A stretch of 6,678 nucleotides of DNA from contig JAQBNY010000337.1 in the NCBI GenBank assembly GCA_028288315.1, forward strand, positions 1 to 6,678, read 5' to 3'. The DNA is from Mucilaginibacter sp. GTDB lineage: Bacteria; Bacteroidota; Bacteroidia; Sphingobacteriales; Sphingobacteriaceae. Shown in pieces: positions 1 through 5,533 of the stretch. The notes under the pieces are model-generated. The model searched no databases and was not told the origin of the DNA. It saw nothing but the letters and a program-made list of their open reading frames with translations. Each line of letters begins with the position of its first letter. The stretch's first letter is position 1. The translations under genes and the position numbers were made by a program.

Positions 1-41
1 TTCAAATAATTTTCGTTTATTTGCCATCCCACAAAAATAAT

Positions 42-114
42 GACTTGGTAGCTCAGCCGGTAGAGCAACTGACTCTTAATCAGTGGGTCGAGAGTTCGAT
101 CCTCTCCCAGGTCA
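42..114 (+). tRNA. tRNA-Lys (anticodon CTT)
   Basis: The full cloverleaf can be drawn by hand. The acceptor strand GACTTGG pairs with CCAGGTC with one G-T wobble. The D arm is GCTC...GAGC. The anticodon stem ACTGA/TCAGT encloses the loop CTCTTAA, giving anticodon CTT, which reads AAG lysine codons. The T arm is GAGAG-TTCGATC-CTCTC, and the discriminator base is A. The CCA tail is not encoded, since the sequence continues CTAAAT, so it must be added after transcription. The 3' ends of tRNA genes are common integration sites and the DNA downstream is accessory-like, but I see no long exact copy of this 3' end elsewhere in the window. Confidence 0.97.
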
Positions 115-124
115 CTAAATTTTG

Positions 125-165
125 AAAATGGTCTCTGTTGCAAACAGAGGCCATTTTTGTTTTTG
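125..165 (+). terminator. Rho-independent terminator of tRNA-Lys
   Basis: A 15-bp stem runs from AAAATGGTCTCTGTT (125-139) to AACAGAGGCCATTTT (143-157) with one G-T wobble and a three-base GCA loop. A T-rich tail follows. It starts 10 bases after the tRNA and would end that transcript. Confidence 0.9.
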
Positions 166-366
166 AGCAAATTTTCAACATTGCGTTTTCATGTGATAAA
201 TGCACTTTTGGAGTTCTAGACTCGTTGGGTTAATAGCCATTATAGTTATAATCCGCTAAAGAAACTTATCAAAGTACTGGCACGAATGAGTAATGAATAA
301 ACCGTATGCCTGTGCAGCAAACAGACACTTCCGAAAAGGAGCTAAGGGAATGCTATTGATTATTGC

Positions 367-374
367 TATGTTTG
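367..374 (+). promoter_or_regulatory. Possible Bacteroidota -7 promoter element
   Basis: TATGTTTG matches the Bacteroidota -7 consensus TAnnTTTG exactly. No TTG lies at the usual distance upstream, so the -33 half is missing or weak. If used, transcription would begin near 381, giving a leader of about 130 bases that starts just before the folded block at 386-474 and leads into the DUF2200 gene. Confidence 0.3.
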
Positions 375-385
375 ATATATAGTGT

Positions 386-474
386 CGCTGGTCAACAGCG
401 GTGCTAAAATCGCGCTTGGGCATGTCCGAGCCGTTAGCAGTAATGCAACCACTCGGGTAGCCATAACTACATGC
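386..474 (+). promoter_or_regulatory. Compact block of alternative hairpins upstream of DUF2200 gene
   Basis: Several pairings can be seen. CGCTG (386-390) pairs with CAGCG (396-400) across a five-base loop. TGCTAA (402-407) pairs with TTAGCA (434-439) and encloses CTTGG (415-419) with CCGAG (426-430). In competition, GCATGT plus CCGAG (420-430) can pair with CTCGG (452-456) and ACATGC (469-474), with a 12-base bulge. Two mutually exclusive folds of this kind fit either a regulatory leader RNA or a folded recombination-site-like element. The sequence alone does not decide, and I recognise no known riboswitch class. It ends about 40 bases before the chosen DUF2200 start. Confidence 0.3.
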
Positions 475-514
475 TGACTACAAAAAATTAATTTTGATAA
501 TTAATACAAGTAAG

Positions 515-865
515 ATGGATAATTCAAGAGTATACAGAATGTCTTTTGCAAGTGTTTATCCGCATTATATCCAAAAAGCGGAGAAAAAAGGTCGCACAAA
601 AGCTGAAGTAGATGACATCATATTTTGGCTAACAGGATATAATAAACAAACATTGCAAAAATATATCGACGATAAAAGTGATTTTGAAACCTTTTTTGCC
701 CAGGCACCACAAATAAATCCAAATGTTTCAAAAATTACAGGTGTAATTTGCGGCTATCGTGTGGAAGAAATTGAGGACAAACTGATGCAAAAGATTCGTT
801 ATTTAGATAAGCTGGTTGATGAATTAGCAAAAGGAAAGGCAATGGATAAGATTTTAAGGAAATAA
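515..865 (+). CDS. DUF2200 family protein
   Basis: This 116-residue protein has the hallmarks of the DUF2200 family: an N-terminal RVYRMSFASVYPHYIQKAEK block, then GRTKAEVDDIIFWLTGY, DFETFFAQAP, GVICGYRVEEIEDKLMQ, and a C-terminal IRYLDKLVDELAKGKAMDKI block. Almost the whole chain is family core, so it looks intact. The function of the family is unknown; it is small, soluble and charged, with no signal peptide or membrane segment. The ATG at 515 (MDNSRVYRM) is preferred over the in-frame TTG at 494, because family members as I recall them start a few residues before RVY. No Shine-Dalgarno sequence is visible, which is normal in Bacteroidota. The frameshifted arr gene begins 25 bases after its stop, so the two were probably co-transcribed. 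Confidence 0.88.
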   Translation: MDNSRVYRMSFASVYPHYIQKAEKKGRTKAEVDDIIFWLTGYNKQTLQKYIDDKSDFETFFAQAPQINPNVSKITGVICGYRVEEIEDKLMQKIRYLDKLVDELAKGKAMDKILRK

Positions 866-890
866 GAAGCATTGAAGTAAAACAATTTGA

Positions 891-1318
891 ATGGACAAAT
901 CAACGCAAACTACAAACGGCTTAACTTCGGAAAAATTCTATCACGGCACTAAGGCAAATCTAAAACACGAGACCTTATTGAACCCGGCTTTAATTCCAAC
1001 TATGGGCAAAGAAATAAGGCTAAGTTTGTCTATCTGACGGCCACCTTAGATGCAGCTACCTGGGGTGCAGAACTCGCTGTAGGAGAAGGATATGGCAGAA
1101 TCTATATAGTAGAACCGACCGGATTGTTTGAAGACGATCCCAATTTGACGAATAAGAAATTTCCGGGCAATCCGACTAAGTCATACCGCACTAAGAGTCC
1201 GCTTCGGGTCATTGGTGAAGTCATGGATTGGAAAGGACATTCCCCGGAACAGCTTAATGCTATGAAGGATCACCTTGAGAAACTTAAACAACAGGGTATT
1301 GAGGCAATAGCGGACTAA
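891..1318 (+). pseudogene. arr: Rifampin ADP-ribosyltransferase, frameshifted
   Basis: Arr enzymes inactivate rifamycins by transferring ADP-ribose from NAD+ to the drug. The ATG at 891 opens MDKSTQ...FYHGTKANLK, which is the Arr N-terminus, but this frame hits TGA at 1035-1037 after 48 codons. From about 966 onward the family sequence continues in another frame (DLIEPGF, VYLTATLDAATWGAELAVG, IYIVEPTGLFEDDPNLTNKK, FPGNPTKSYRTKSPLRV) to the TAA at 1318. Restoring one base in the AAAA run at 962-965 joins the halves into 142 residues, the normal Arr length. His18, Tyr48 and Asp83 then match the catalytic His19, Tyr49 and Asp84 of mycobacterial Arr with a constant offset of one. The rest is well conserved, so the lesion is recent, a sequencing error in a homopolymer, or tolerated slippage. 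A TTG at 1124 could only yield an inactive C-terminal piece. Confidence 0.88.
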
Positions 1319-1511
1319 CTAAAAACGAAAAATAAAGGTTAGCCAATACCCAGTTATCTCGCCATTACCACTTTGTTAAAACTACGAGGCCACTTTAACG
1401 AACTTCAGAGAAAGAGAAAATTAGCCTATTTTCCTTCTTTAAGCTTAATAATTTTCTTCACATCCTCAATAAAAGAGTTCGACATCTGTACCTTTGGAGG
1501 CACTAAAATTC

Positions 1512-1550
1512 AAGCATTTACGATTAGAAAACGTAAATGCTTTTTTATTT
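1512..1550 (+). terminator. Rho-independent terminator, + strand
   Basis: A perfect 11-bp stem pairs AAGCATTTACG (1512-1522) with CGTAAATGCTT (1532-1542) around a nine-base loop, followed by TTTTTTATTT. The T-run is on the + strand side. It lies about 190 bases after arr. Its spacing from the preceding ...GGAGGCACTAAAATTC copies the layout of the tRNA-Lys end and its terminator at the left edge. Confidence 0.8.
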
Positions 1551-1569
1551 CTCACACATCTCTCACACA
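1550..1569. repeat. Two TCTCACACA direct repeats in helical phase
   Basis: TCTCACACA occurs at 1550-1558 and again at 1561-1569. The period is 11 bp, about one helical turn, so a protein could contact both copies on the same face of the DNA. Such spacing is typical of paired binding sites, for example integrase arm sites or operators. The repeats sit directly after the terminator. No binding protein can be assigned from the sequence. Confidence 0.45.
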
Positions 1570-1637
1570 ATGGTACTTTTAAGTTAAACATTACCATTTT
1601 ATAAATTACAATTTAATCTTTTGGGAGCAACACTATA

Positions 1638-2036
1638 TTAGTTTGAAGTATCAAACTGGTTTAAAGCAAGTCGTTTTGCTTTGTGTAGTAACTCAGCATT
1701 GTATTTTTCAAGCAGATTCAAATATTTACCCTTCCAATTATCATCAGCATCAATTTTATCATAATTGATTATCGAAGGTGACATATAAGAGCGTGATGCA
1801 TATATACCTTTAAAATCTTCAGTGGTAAATAATAATGGAAACTCTTTAGAAAAGTCATGCCTGATAACGAGTCCTATCCGGCGAATTACATCCCATTTTA
1901 GTTCCTTTTGATTGAACCAATTGTACATAGATCTCCGGTTTACATCCAAAGCTTTCGCTAAACTACTTATGTTATATCCGTTTTTCCGTACTATGTATTC
2001 TACTATTTGTCCTTGGTGGGTGTTCATAAACTGCAT
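1638..2036 (-). CDS. Helix-turn-helix DNA-binding protein
   Basis: This 132-residue protein is probably a small transcriptional regulator. An N-terminal helix-turn-helix at about residues 11-43 reads IVEYIVRKNGYNISSLAKAL, then DVNRRSMYNWFNQ. The ISSLAKAL turn and the RRSMYNWF recognition helix are typical of Cro/XRE-like or transposase-type HTH folds. The middle (50-100) is not recognised, and the end (about 105-125, YLNLLEKYNAELLHKAKRLA) has the heptad-like pattern of a short dimerising coiled coil. I recall similar small regulators in Sphingobacteriaceae, but know no target. A GTG at 2048 would extend it by four residues, but the candidate promoter predicts transcription starting about there, so ATG 2036 or ATG 2027 (MNTHQGQ) is more likely. 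Its last codons form a hairpin (1640-1657) that includes part of the stop. It stands alone and is AT-rich, unlike the genes to its right. Confidence 0.75.
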   Translation of the reverse strand: MQFMNTHQGQIVEYIVRKNGYNISSLAKALDVNRRSMYNWFNQKELKWDVIRRIGLVIRHDFSKEFPLLFTTEDFKGIYASRSYMSPSIINYDKIDADDNWKGKYLNLLEKYNAELLHKAKRLALNQFDTSN

Positions 2037-2055
2037 AAATGAAACCACACTTAAG

Positions 2056-2086
2056 CAAATTATAATCCATTTTAAAATATGTACAA
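2056..2086 (-). promoter_or_regulatory. Candidate promoter of the HTH gene
   Basis: Read on the minus strand, TTG (2084-2086) is followed after 19 bases by TATAATTTG (2056-2064). This resembles the Bacteroidota TTG / TAnnTTTG promoter with one extra base in the -7 box. Transcription would start near 2049, about 13 bases before the ATG at 2036. Confidence 0.4.
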
Positions 2087-2097
2087 CTTTAGGTTGT
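2083..2097. promoter_or_regulatory. Inverted repeat over the -33 region, possible operator
   Basis: ACAAC (2083-2087) and GTTGT (2093-2097) form a perfect inverted repeat with a five-base centre, covering the -33 TTG of the candidate promoter. A dimeric HTH protein bound here would block its own transcription, so autoregulation is a reasonable inference, but nothing shows it directly. Confidence 0.3.
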
Positions 2098-2385
2098 TAA
2101 TTATCATATTGGAAAGATTCCATTTAAATCTGTCGACATTTATGTTGTAATTCTTAACTATTGATTAAATAGTATAATTTTAATTTATAACTATTGAAAA
2201 TACCTGTATTACAATTAATACATAAATATATTGTAATATATACACTAATAAATTAATTTATTAAAGGATATAGCAAACTTTGATTTGCTATTAGTATTTA
2301 TTAGTAGAAAAATAATTAATTAAAAAAGGCCATTAAAACACTTCAGGCTTTCCATAGCTGAACGTCGTCCACCACCATTAATTTT
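2098..2385. other. Very AT-rich intergenic DNA with palindromes and repeats
   Basis: No gene is visible. TAACTATTGA occurs twice (2155-2164 and 2188-2197), 33 bp apart, about three helical turns. TATTACAAT (2207-2215) is inverted as ATTGTAATA (2230-2238). TAATAAATTAATTTATTA (2246-2263) is a perfect 18-bp palindrome. ATAGCAAA (2270-2277) and TTTGCTAT (2284-2291) form an 8-bp hairpin without a clear T-run. In DNA this AT-rich some palindromes arise by chance, but the density is notable. Confidence 0.5.
2322..2352 (-). terminator. Possible terminator of the luciferase-like gene
   Basis: On the minus strand, AAAGCC pairs with GGCCTTT apart from one bulged C, across a 14-base loop, and the T-run continues into TTTTTTAATT. 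It lies some 35-65 bases after the stop of the luciferase-like gene. The stem is short and imperfect. Confidence 0.4.
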
Positions 2386-3408
2386 TTACATCCCGTTTAC
2401 TAGCGGCTTCACTTTTTTGCCTAACAACTCTATAGCCTTCATCATTTTTTCATGTGGCAGGTTGGCATTATCCATTTGGAAGGTAACCCGGGAGATACCG
2501 CCCAATGCTTCGCTATGTCGAATTATCTTGGCTGCTACTTCTTCGGGGCTGCCAATTATGATGGCACCTTGTGGGCCGGCTACAGCATCAAATGCCGGGC
2601 GTGTTACTGGTGGCCATCCGCGTTCGCGGCCAATCTTTGTGAAAGTTTCTGCATAGCCGGGATAATATTCTTCAATGGCCTGTTCTGTAGTTTCTGCTAC
2701 ATAACCAAGCGAATGTAAACCTACCTTAAGTTTGTCGGATGCATGCCCGGCTCTTTTACCGGCCTCTCTGTACAAATCAATCAGCGGACGGAAACGGTGT
2801 GTTTCGCCGCCAATAATGGCTACCATTAGCGGCAAACCAAGTACTCCTGCACGCACAAATGATTCCGGCGTACCACCTACGCCCAGCCATACCGGCAATG
2901 GGTTTTGAACAGGTCTTGGATATATTCCCTGCCCGGTTAAAGCGGGCCTGAACTTGCCCGTCCAGTGTACATGCTCATTATTTAACAGCTTTAATAACAG
3001 CTCCAGTTTCTCAGAAAAAAGCTGATCGTAATCATGTAAATTAAAACCAAACAAGGGGAACGATTCGGTAAAGGATCCACGGCCAACCACCATTTCCGCC
3101 CTGCCATTAGAAATAAGGTCAAGCGTGGCAGCGTTTTGGAAAACCCTTACAGGGTCGGCAGCGCTTAAAACGGTTACTGCACTTGTAAGACGTATTTGTT
3201 TGGTACGTGCAGCAGCAGCTGCCAGTATTACAGCAGGGGCAGAGTCTAAAAACTCTTTACGGTGATGTTCGCCAATGCCAAATATATCAAGGCCTGCACG
3301 GTCAGCTTGTTCAATACGGTCAAGCAACTGTCCCATGGCCTCCGCATCAGTAATATTTGGTCCGGTGCCTTTATATGCTGCAGCAAAACTGTCAATTCCA
3401 ACTTCCAT
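2386..3408 (-). CDS. LLM class flavin-dependent oxidoreductase (LLM_2I7G type)
   Basis: This is a complete 340-residue member of the bacterial luciferase-like (LLM) superfamily, which uses reduced FMN and oxygen to oxidise small organic substrates in a TIM-barrel fold. The start MEVGIDSFAAA, FGIGEHHRKEFLDSAPAVIL (43-62), RTKQIRLTSAVTVLSAADPV (68-87), MVVGRGSF (106-113), GQGIYPRPVQNPLPVWLGVG (159-178) and GLPLMVAIIGGETHRF (191-206) are the landmarks I associate with the subgroup typified by PDB 2I7G (TIGR03858). Within that subgroup the length is normal. There is no signal peptide, so it should be cytoplasmic. The substrate is unknown for this subgroup. It is a single-gene unit, with a 5' gap of 240 bases to the ABC-F gene's end. 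The ATG gives the family N-terminus; no Shine-Dalgarno sequence is visible and the promoter is unclear. Confidence 0.93.
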   Translation of the reverse strand: MEVGIDSFAAAYKGTGPNITDAEAMGQLLDRIEQADRAGLDIFGIGEHHRKEFLDSAPAVILAAAAARTKQIRLTSAVTVLSAADPVRVFQNAATLDLISNGRAEMVVGRGSFTESFPLFGFNLHDYDQLFSEKLELLLKLLNNEHVHWTGKFRPALTGQGIYPRPVQNPLPVWLGVGGTPESFVRAGVLGLPLMVAIIGGETHRFRPLIDLYREAGKRAGHASDKLKVGLHSLGYVAETTEQAIEEYYPGYAETFTKIGRERGWPPVTRPAFDAVAGPQGAIIIGSPEEVAAKIIRHSEALGGISRVTFQMDNANLPHEKMMKAIELLGKKVKPLVNGM

Positions 3409-3587
3409 AGGATATCTAATTCATGGCAAAATACGCTTTAATCAAATATTTTCATCTGTAATTTAGTAAAATGACACCGGGTAAACTTAGGCGTACTAAT
3501 TATATGCTGATGAGCTTATCCACCTATTATTGGTCGCTCAATTACCTGTTTTTATGCAAGCGAGATTATGAAATCGGGAGATTGTTA

Positions 3588-3612
3588 AACAAAAACGCCG
3601 GTAAATCCGGCG
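3588..3612 (-). terminator. Rho-independent terminator of the ABC-F gene
   Basis: On the minus strand CGCCGG and CCGGCG (3607-3612 and 3596-3601) form a perfect 6-bp GC stem with loop ATTTA, followed directly by TTTTTGTTT. It lies 37 bases past the ABC-F stop codon. Confidence 0.88.
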
Positions 3613-3648
3613 CTTAGTATAATTATGTTGTTTTTAACCGTCTATGAG

Positions 3649-5277
3649 TTACGCCATCGCATACATTTCTTCGCGTTGTTTTTGTACTACATCGCTATTT
3701 ATATACTCGTCATAGGTCATTAGCTTGTCAATTACACCTGCAGGGGTTATTTCAATAATGCGGTTGGCAACAGTTTCAACCAGTTCATGATCTCGTGAAG
3801 TGAAGATGATATTTCCTCTAAAGTCCTTCATGCCATTGTTTAACGCTGTAATTGATTCCAGATCAAGGTGGTTGGTTGGCTCATCAAGCATTAAAAGGTT
3901 GGCCGATTGCAGCATCATGCGACTAAACATGCAGCGCATTTTTTCTCCACCGCTTAATACATTGCTTTTCTTCAACACTTCCTCACCGCTGAACAGCATA
4001 CGGCCTAAAAAGCCACGGATGAATTGGTCGTCTTTATCGCCGGTTGAGTACTCACGTAACCAGTCAATCAGGTTCATATCCTTGCCTTTAAAATATTCGG
4101 CATTATCAATAGGAATATCTGCTGCGTTTACTGTAACGCCCCATTTAAAACTGCCCTGGTAGTCTTTATCGCGCCCGGTTAAAATATCATAAAAGGCGGA
4201 TGTAGCCAAACTGTTTTGTGACAGTACAGCAACCTTATCGCCTTTGTTTAGCATAAAGCTTACGTTAGCAAAAAGTATTTCACCATTAAGGCTTTTGCCT
4301 AATTTTTCGGTTTGCAATACCTGATCACCAATTTCGCGGCCTTGGTTATTGAATATAATGCCAGGGTATTTACGGTTTGATGGTTGTATCTCGTCCAAAT
4401 TAATTTTATCAAGCGCTTTTTTACGGCTGGTTGCTTGTTTTGATTTGGATGCATTAGCACTAAAGCGACGGATAAACTCCTGTAATTCTTTCACACGATC
4501 TTCTGTCTTCTTGTTTTGATCTGAGCGTTGTTTTAAAGCCAACTGACTTGATTCATACCAGAAAGTATAGTTACCGGTGTAAATAGTCATTTTAGCAAAA
4601 TCGATATCCACTACGTGGGTACAAACAGTATCTAAAAAGTGCCTGTCGTGTGATACTACCAGTACAATAGCTTCGTATGATGCTAAAAAATCTTCCAGCC
4701 AGGTAACAGTGTGTATGTCCAGATCGTTGGTAGGCTCATCCAGTAACAAAATGTCGGGCTTGCCAAACAAAGCTTGCGCTAACAAAACACGTACTTTTTG
4801 AGTATTATCAAGATCTTTAACTAATTTATAATGGAATTCTTCCTTTATACCCAAATTACTTAACAGGGTAGCTGCATTGCTTTCAGCATTCCAGCCATCC
4901 ATTTCGGCAAAAAGGTTTTCCAATTCACCGGCACGTTCACCATCGGCATCTGAAAAGTCTTCTTTTAAATAAATAGCGTCTTTTTCTTTCATAACGGCAT
5001 ACATCTCTTTGTATCCCATCATTACCGTTTCAAGTACAGTAAAGTCATCAAAGGCATAGTGGTTTTGGCTTAAAACAGCCATACGCTCGCCTGGTGTAAA
5101 ACTTACTGAACCGCTGGATGGATCAATCTCGCCTGATAATATTTTTAAAAATGTTGATTTCCCTGCGCCGTTTGCCCCAATAATGCCATAGCAGTTTCCC
5201 TGGCTAAATTTTAGGTTAACATCTTCAAATAAGGTTCGTTTTCCGTAACGTAGAGATAAATTAGATACCGTAATCAT
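3649..5277 (-). CDS. ABC-F family ATPase, YbiT-like
   Basis: ABC-F proteins are soluble twin-ATPase proteins that act on the ribosome, either as translation factors or as antibiotic-resistance factors; they have no membrane domain. This 542-residue protein has the usual layout. NBD1 carries Walker A GANGAGKST (34-42), Q-loop Gln71, Walker B ILLLDEP (176-182) and H-loop SHD with His210. A charged linker follows (about 235-300). NBD2 carries LSGGEK (441-446) and Walker B LLMLDEP (461-467). The length and the weak first signature (DLDNTQK, 155-161) resemble YbiT-type proteins rather than resistance types. NBD2 lacks a GKS/GKT Walker A (SQNSLATSA, 353-361) and has Arg495 where the H-loop histidine should be, so one ATP site looks degenerate. 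The start is supported by the family opening MITVSNLSLRYG and by a -7 element just upstream. A terminator follows, so it is probably monocistronic. Confidence 0.95.
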   Translation of the reverse strand: MITVSNLSLRYGKRTLFEDVNLKFSQGNCYGIIGANGAGKSTFLKILSGEIDPSSGSVSFTPGERMAVLSQNHYAFDDFTVLETVMMGYKEMYAVMKEKDAIYLKEDFSDADGERAGELENLFAEMDGWNAESNAATLLSNLGIKEEFHYKLVKDLDNTQKVRVLLAQALFGKPDILLLDEPTNDLDIHTVTWLEDFLASYEAIVLVVSHDRHFLDTVCTHVVDIDFAKMTIYTGNYTFWYESSQLALKQRSDQNKKTEDRVKELQEFIRRFSANASKSKQATSRKKALDKINLDEIQPSNRKYPGIIFNNQGREIGDQVLQTEKLGKSLNGEILFANVSFMLNKGDKVAVLSQNSLATSAFYDILTGRDKDYQGSFKWGVTVNAADIPIDNAEYFKGKDMNLIDWLREYSTGDKDDQFIRGFLGRMLFSGEEVLKKSNVLSGGEKMRCMFSRMMLQSANLLMLDEPTNHLDLESITALNNGMKDFRGNIIFTSRDHELVETVANRIIEITPAGVIDKLMTYDEYINSDVVQKQREEMYAMA

Positions 5278-5296
5278 GCTGCACTTATAATTTGTG

Positions 5297-5304
5297 CAAA
5301 AATA
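5297..5304 (-). promoter_or_regulatory. -7 promoter element of the ABC-F gene
   Basis: On the minus strand TATTTTTG matches the Bacteroidota -7 consensus TAnnTTTG exactly. It ends 19 bases before the ATG of the ABC-F gene, giving a very short leader. No TTG is seen at the usual -33 distance, where the sequence is AT-rich. Confidence 0.55.
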
Positions 5305-5333
5305 CAGTAAATACTTAATTTAATTAAATAAGA

Positions 5334-5347
5334 GGGGTAATTACCCC
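5334..5347. promoter_or_regulatory. 14-bp palindrome upstream of ABC-F promoter, possible operator
   Basis: GGGGTAATTACCCC is a perfect 14-bp palindrome about 30 bp upstream of the ABC-F -7 element, near where an activator or repressor would bind. A relative, GGTAACTATTTACC (5390-5403), carries the same GGTAA/TTACC arms four bases apart. The regulator is unknown. Confidence 0.4.
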
Positions 5348-5533
5348 ATGAAAAATTCAAGAGGGATAAATTCACTATATTAATTAATAGGTAACTATTT
5401 ACCTTTTTTTAATAGAAGGCAACAAAATGTTTTAACGTACGTATAAGTACATGAATTATAATTCTGTAGTAGAGTTTTTAAATTATTATACAATTAATCA
5501 AAATATAAACAAGTTATCCTAACACCCCTCGTC

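Larger units (their letters stand above)
166..514. other. Gene-free stretch between tRNA-Lys and DUF2200 gene
   Basis: Apart from the possible -7 element and the folded block listed separately, I find no open reading frame with protein-like sequence here on the + strand, no second tRNA, and no recognisable integrase or transposase fragment. I did not scan the minus strand exhaustively. The stretch is less AT-rich than the other intergenic gaps in this window, which fits decayed or imported DNA more than ordinary promoter spacer. That reading is inference. Confidence 0.5.
1319..1637. other. Gene-free stretch between arr and the HTH gene
   Basis: No convincing gene lies here. An open frame at 1373-1582 on the + strand runs through the terminator hairpin and has no protein-like features. 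On the minus strand a 19-codon stub (1485 to 1426, MSNSFIEDVKKIIKLKEGK) looks like a protein end or start but is isolated. The stretch also holds a tRNA-3'-end-like segment, a terminator and a pair of 9-bp repeats, listed separately. It may be the edge of a formerly mobile segment. Confidence 0.45.

Noticed and set aside
386..474. Integron attC site
   Set aside because: Stems are present, but the expected RYYYAAC and GTTRRRY core pair is not matched exactly, there is no second copy after DUF2200 or arr, and no integrase is in the window.
494..514. Upstream TTG start for the DUF2200 protein
   Set aside because: Seven extra residues (MIINTSK) precede the family start, and ATG 515 fits the expected N-terminus better.
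1124..1318. Separate 64-residue protein starting at TTG 1124
   Set aside because: It is the C-terminal part of the frameshifted arr gene; the Arr-like sequence continues upstream in the same frame to about 966 without a start.
42..1500. Complete integrated element bounded by tRNA-Lys repeats
   Set aside because: Only 9 bp (AGAGTTCGA) and a short CACTAAA are shared between the tRNA end and 1473-1510, too short for a confident att pair, and no integrase is present.
1373..1582. 69-residue + strand open frame
   Set aside because: It runs through a perfect terminator hairpin and T-run, has no recognisable motif, and starts at TTG without support.
2417..2718. Open frames opposite the luciferase-like gene
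   Set aside because: They are antisense shadows of a clear family member and carry no motifs.
3800..4162. 120-residue open frame opposite the ABC-F gene
   Set aside because: It is antisense to the conserved NBD2 of the ABC-F protein; its length follows from the codon use of the real gene.
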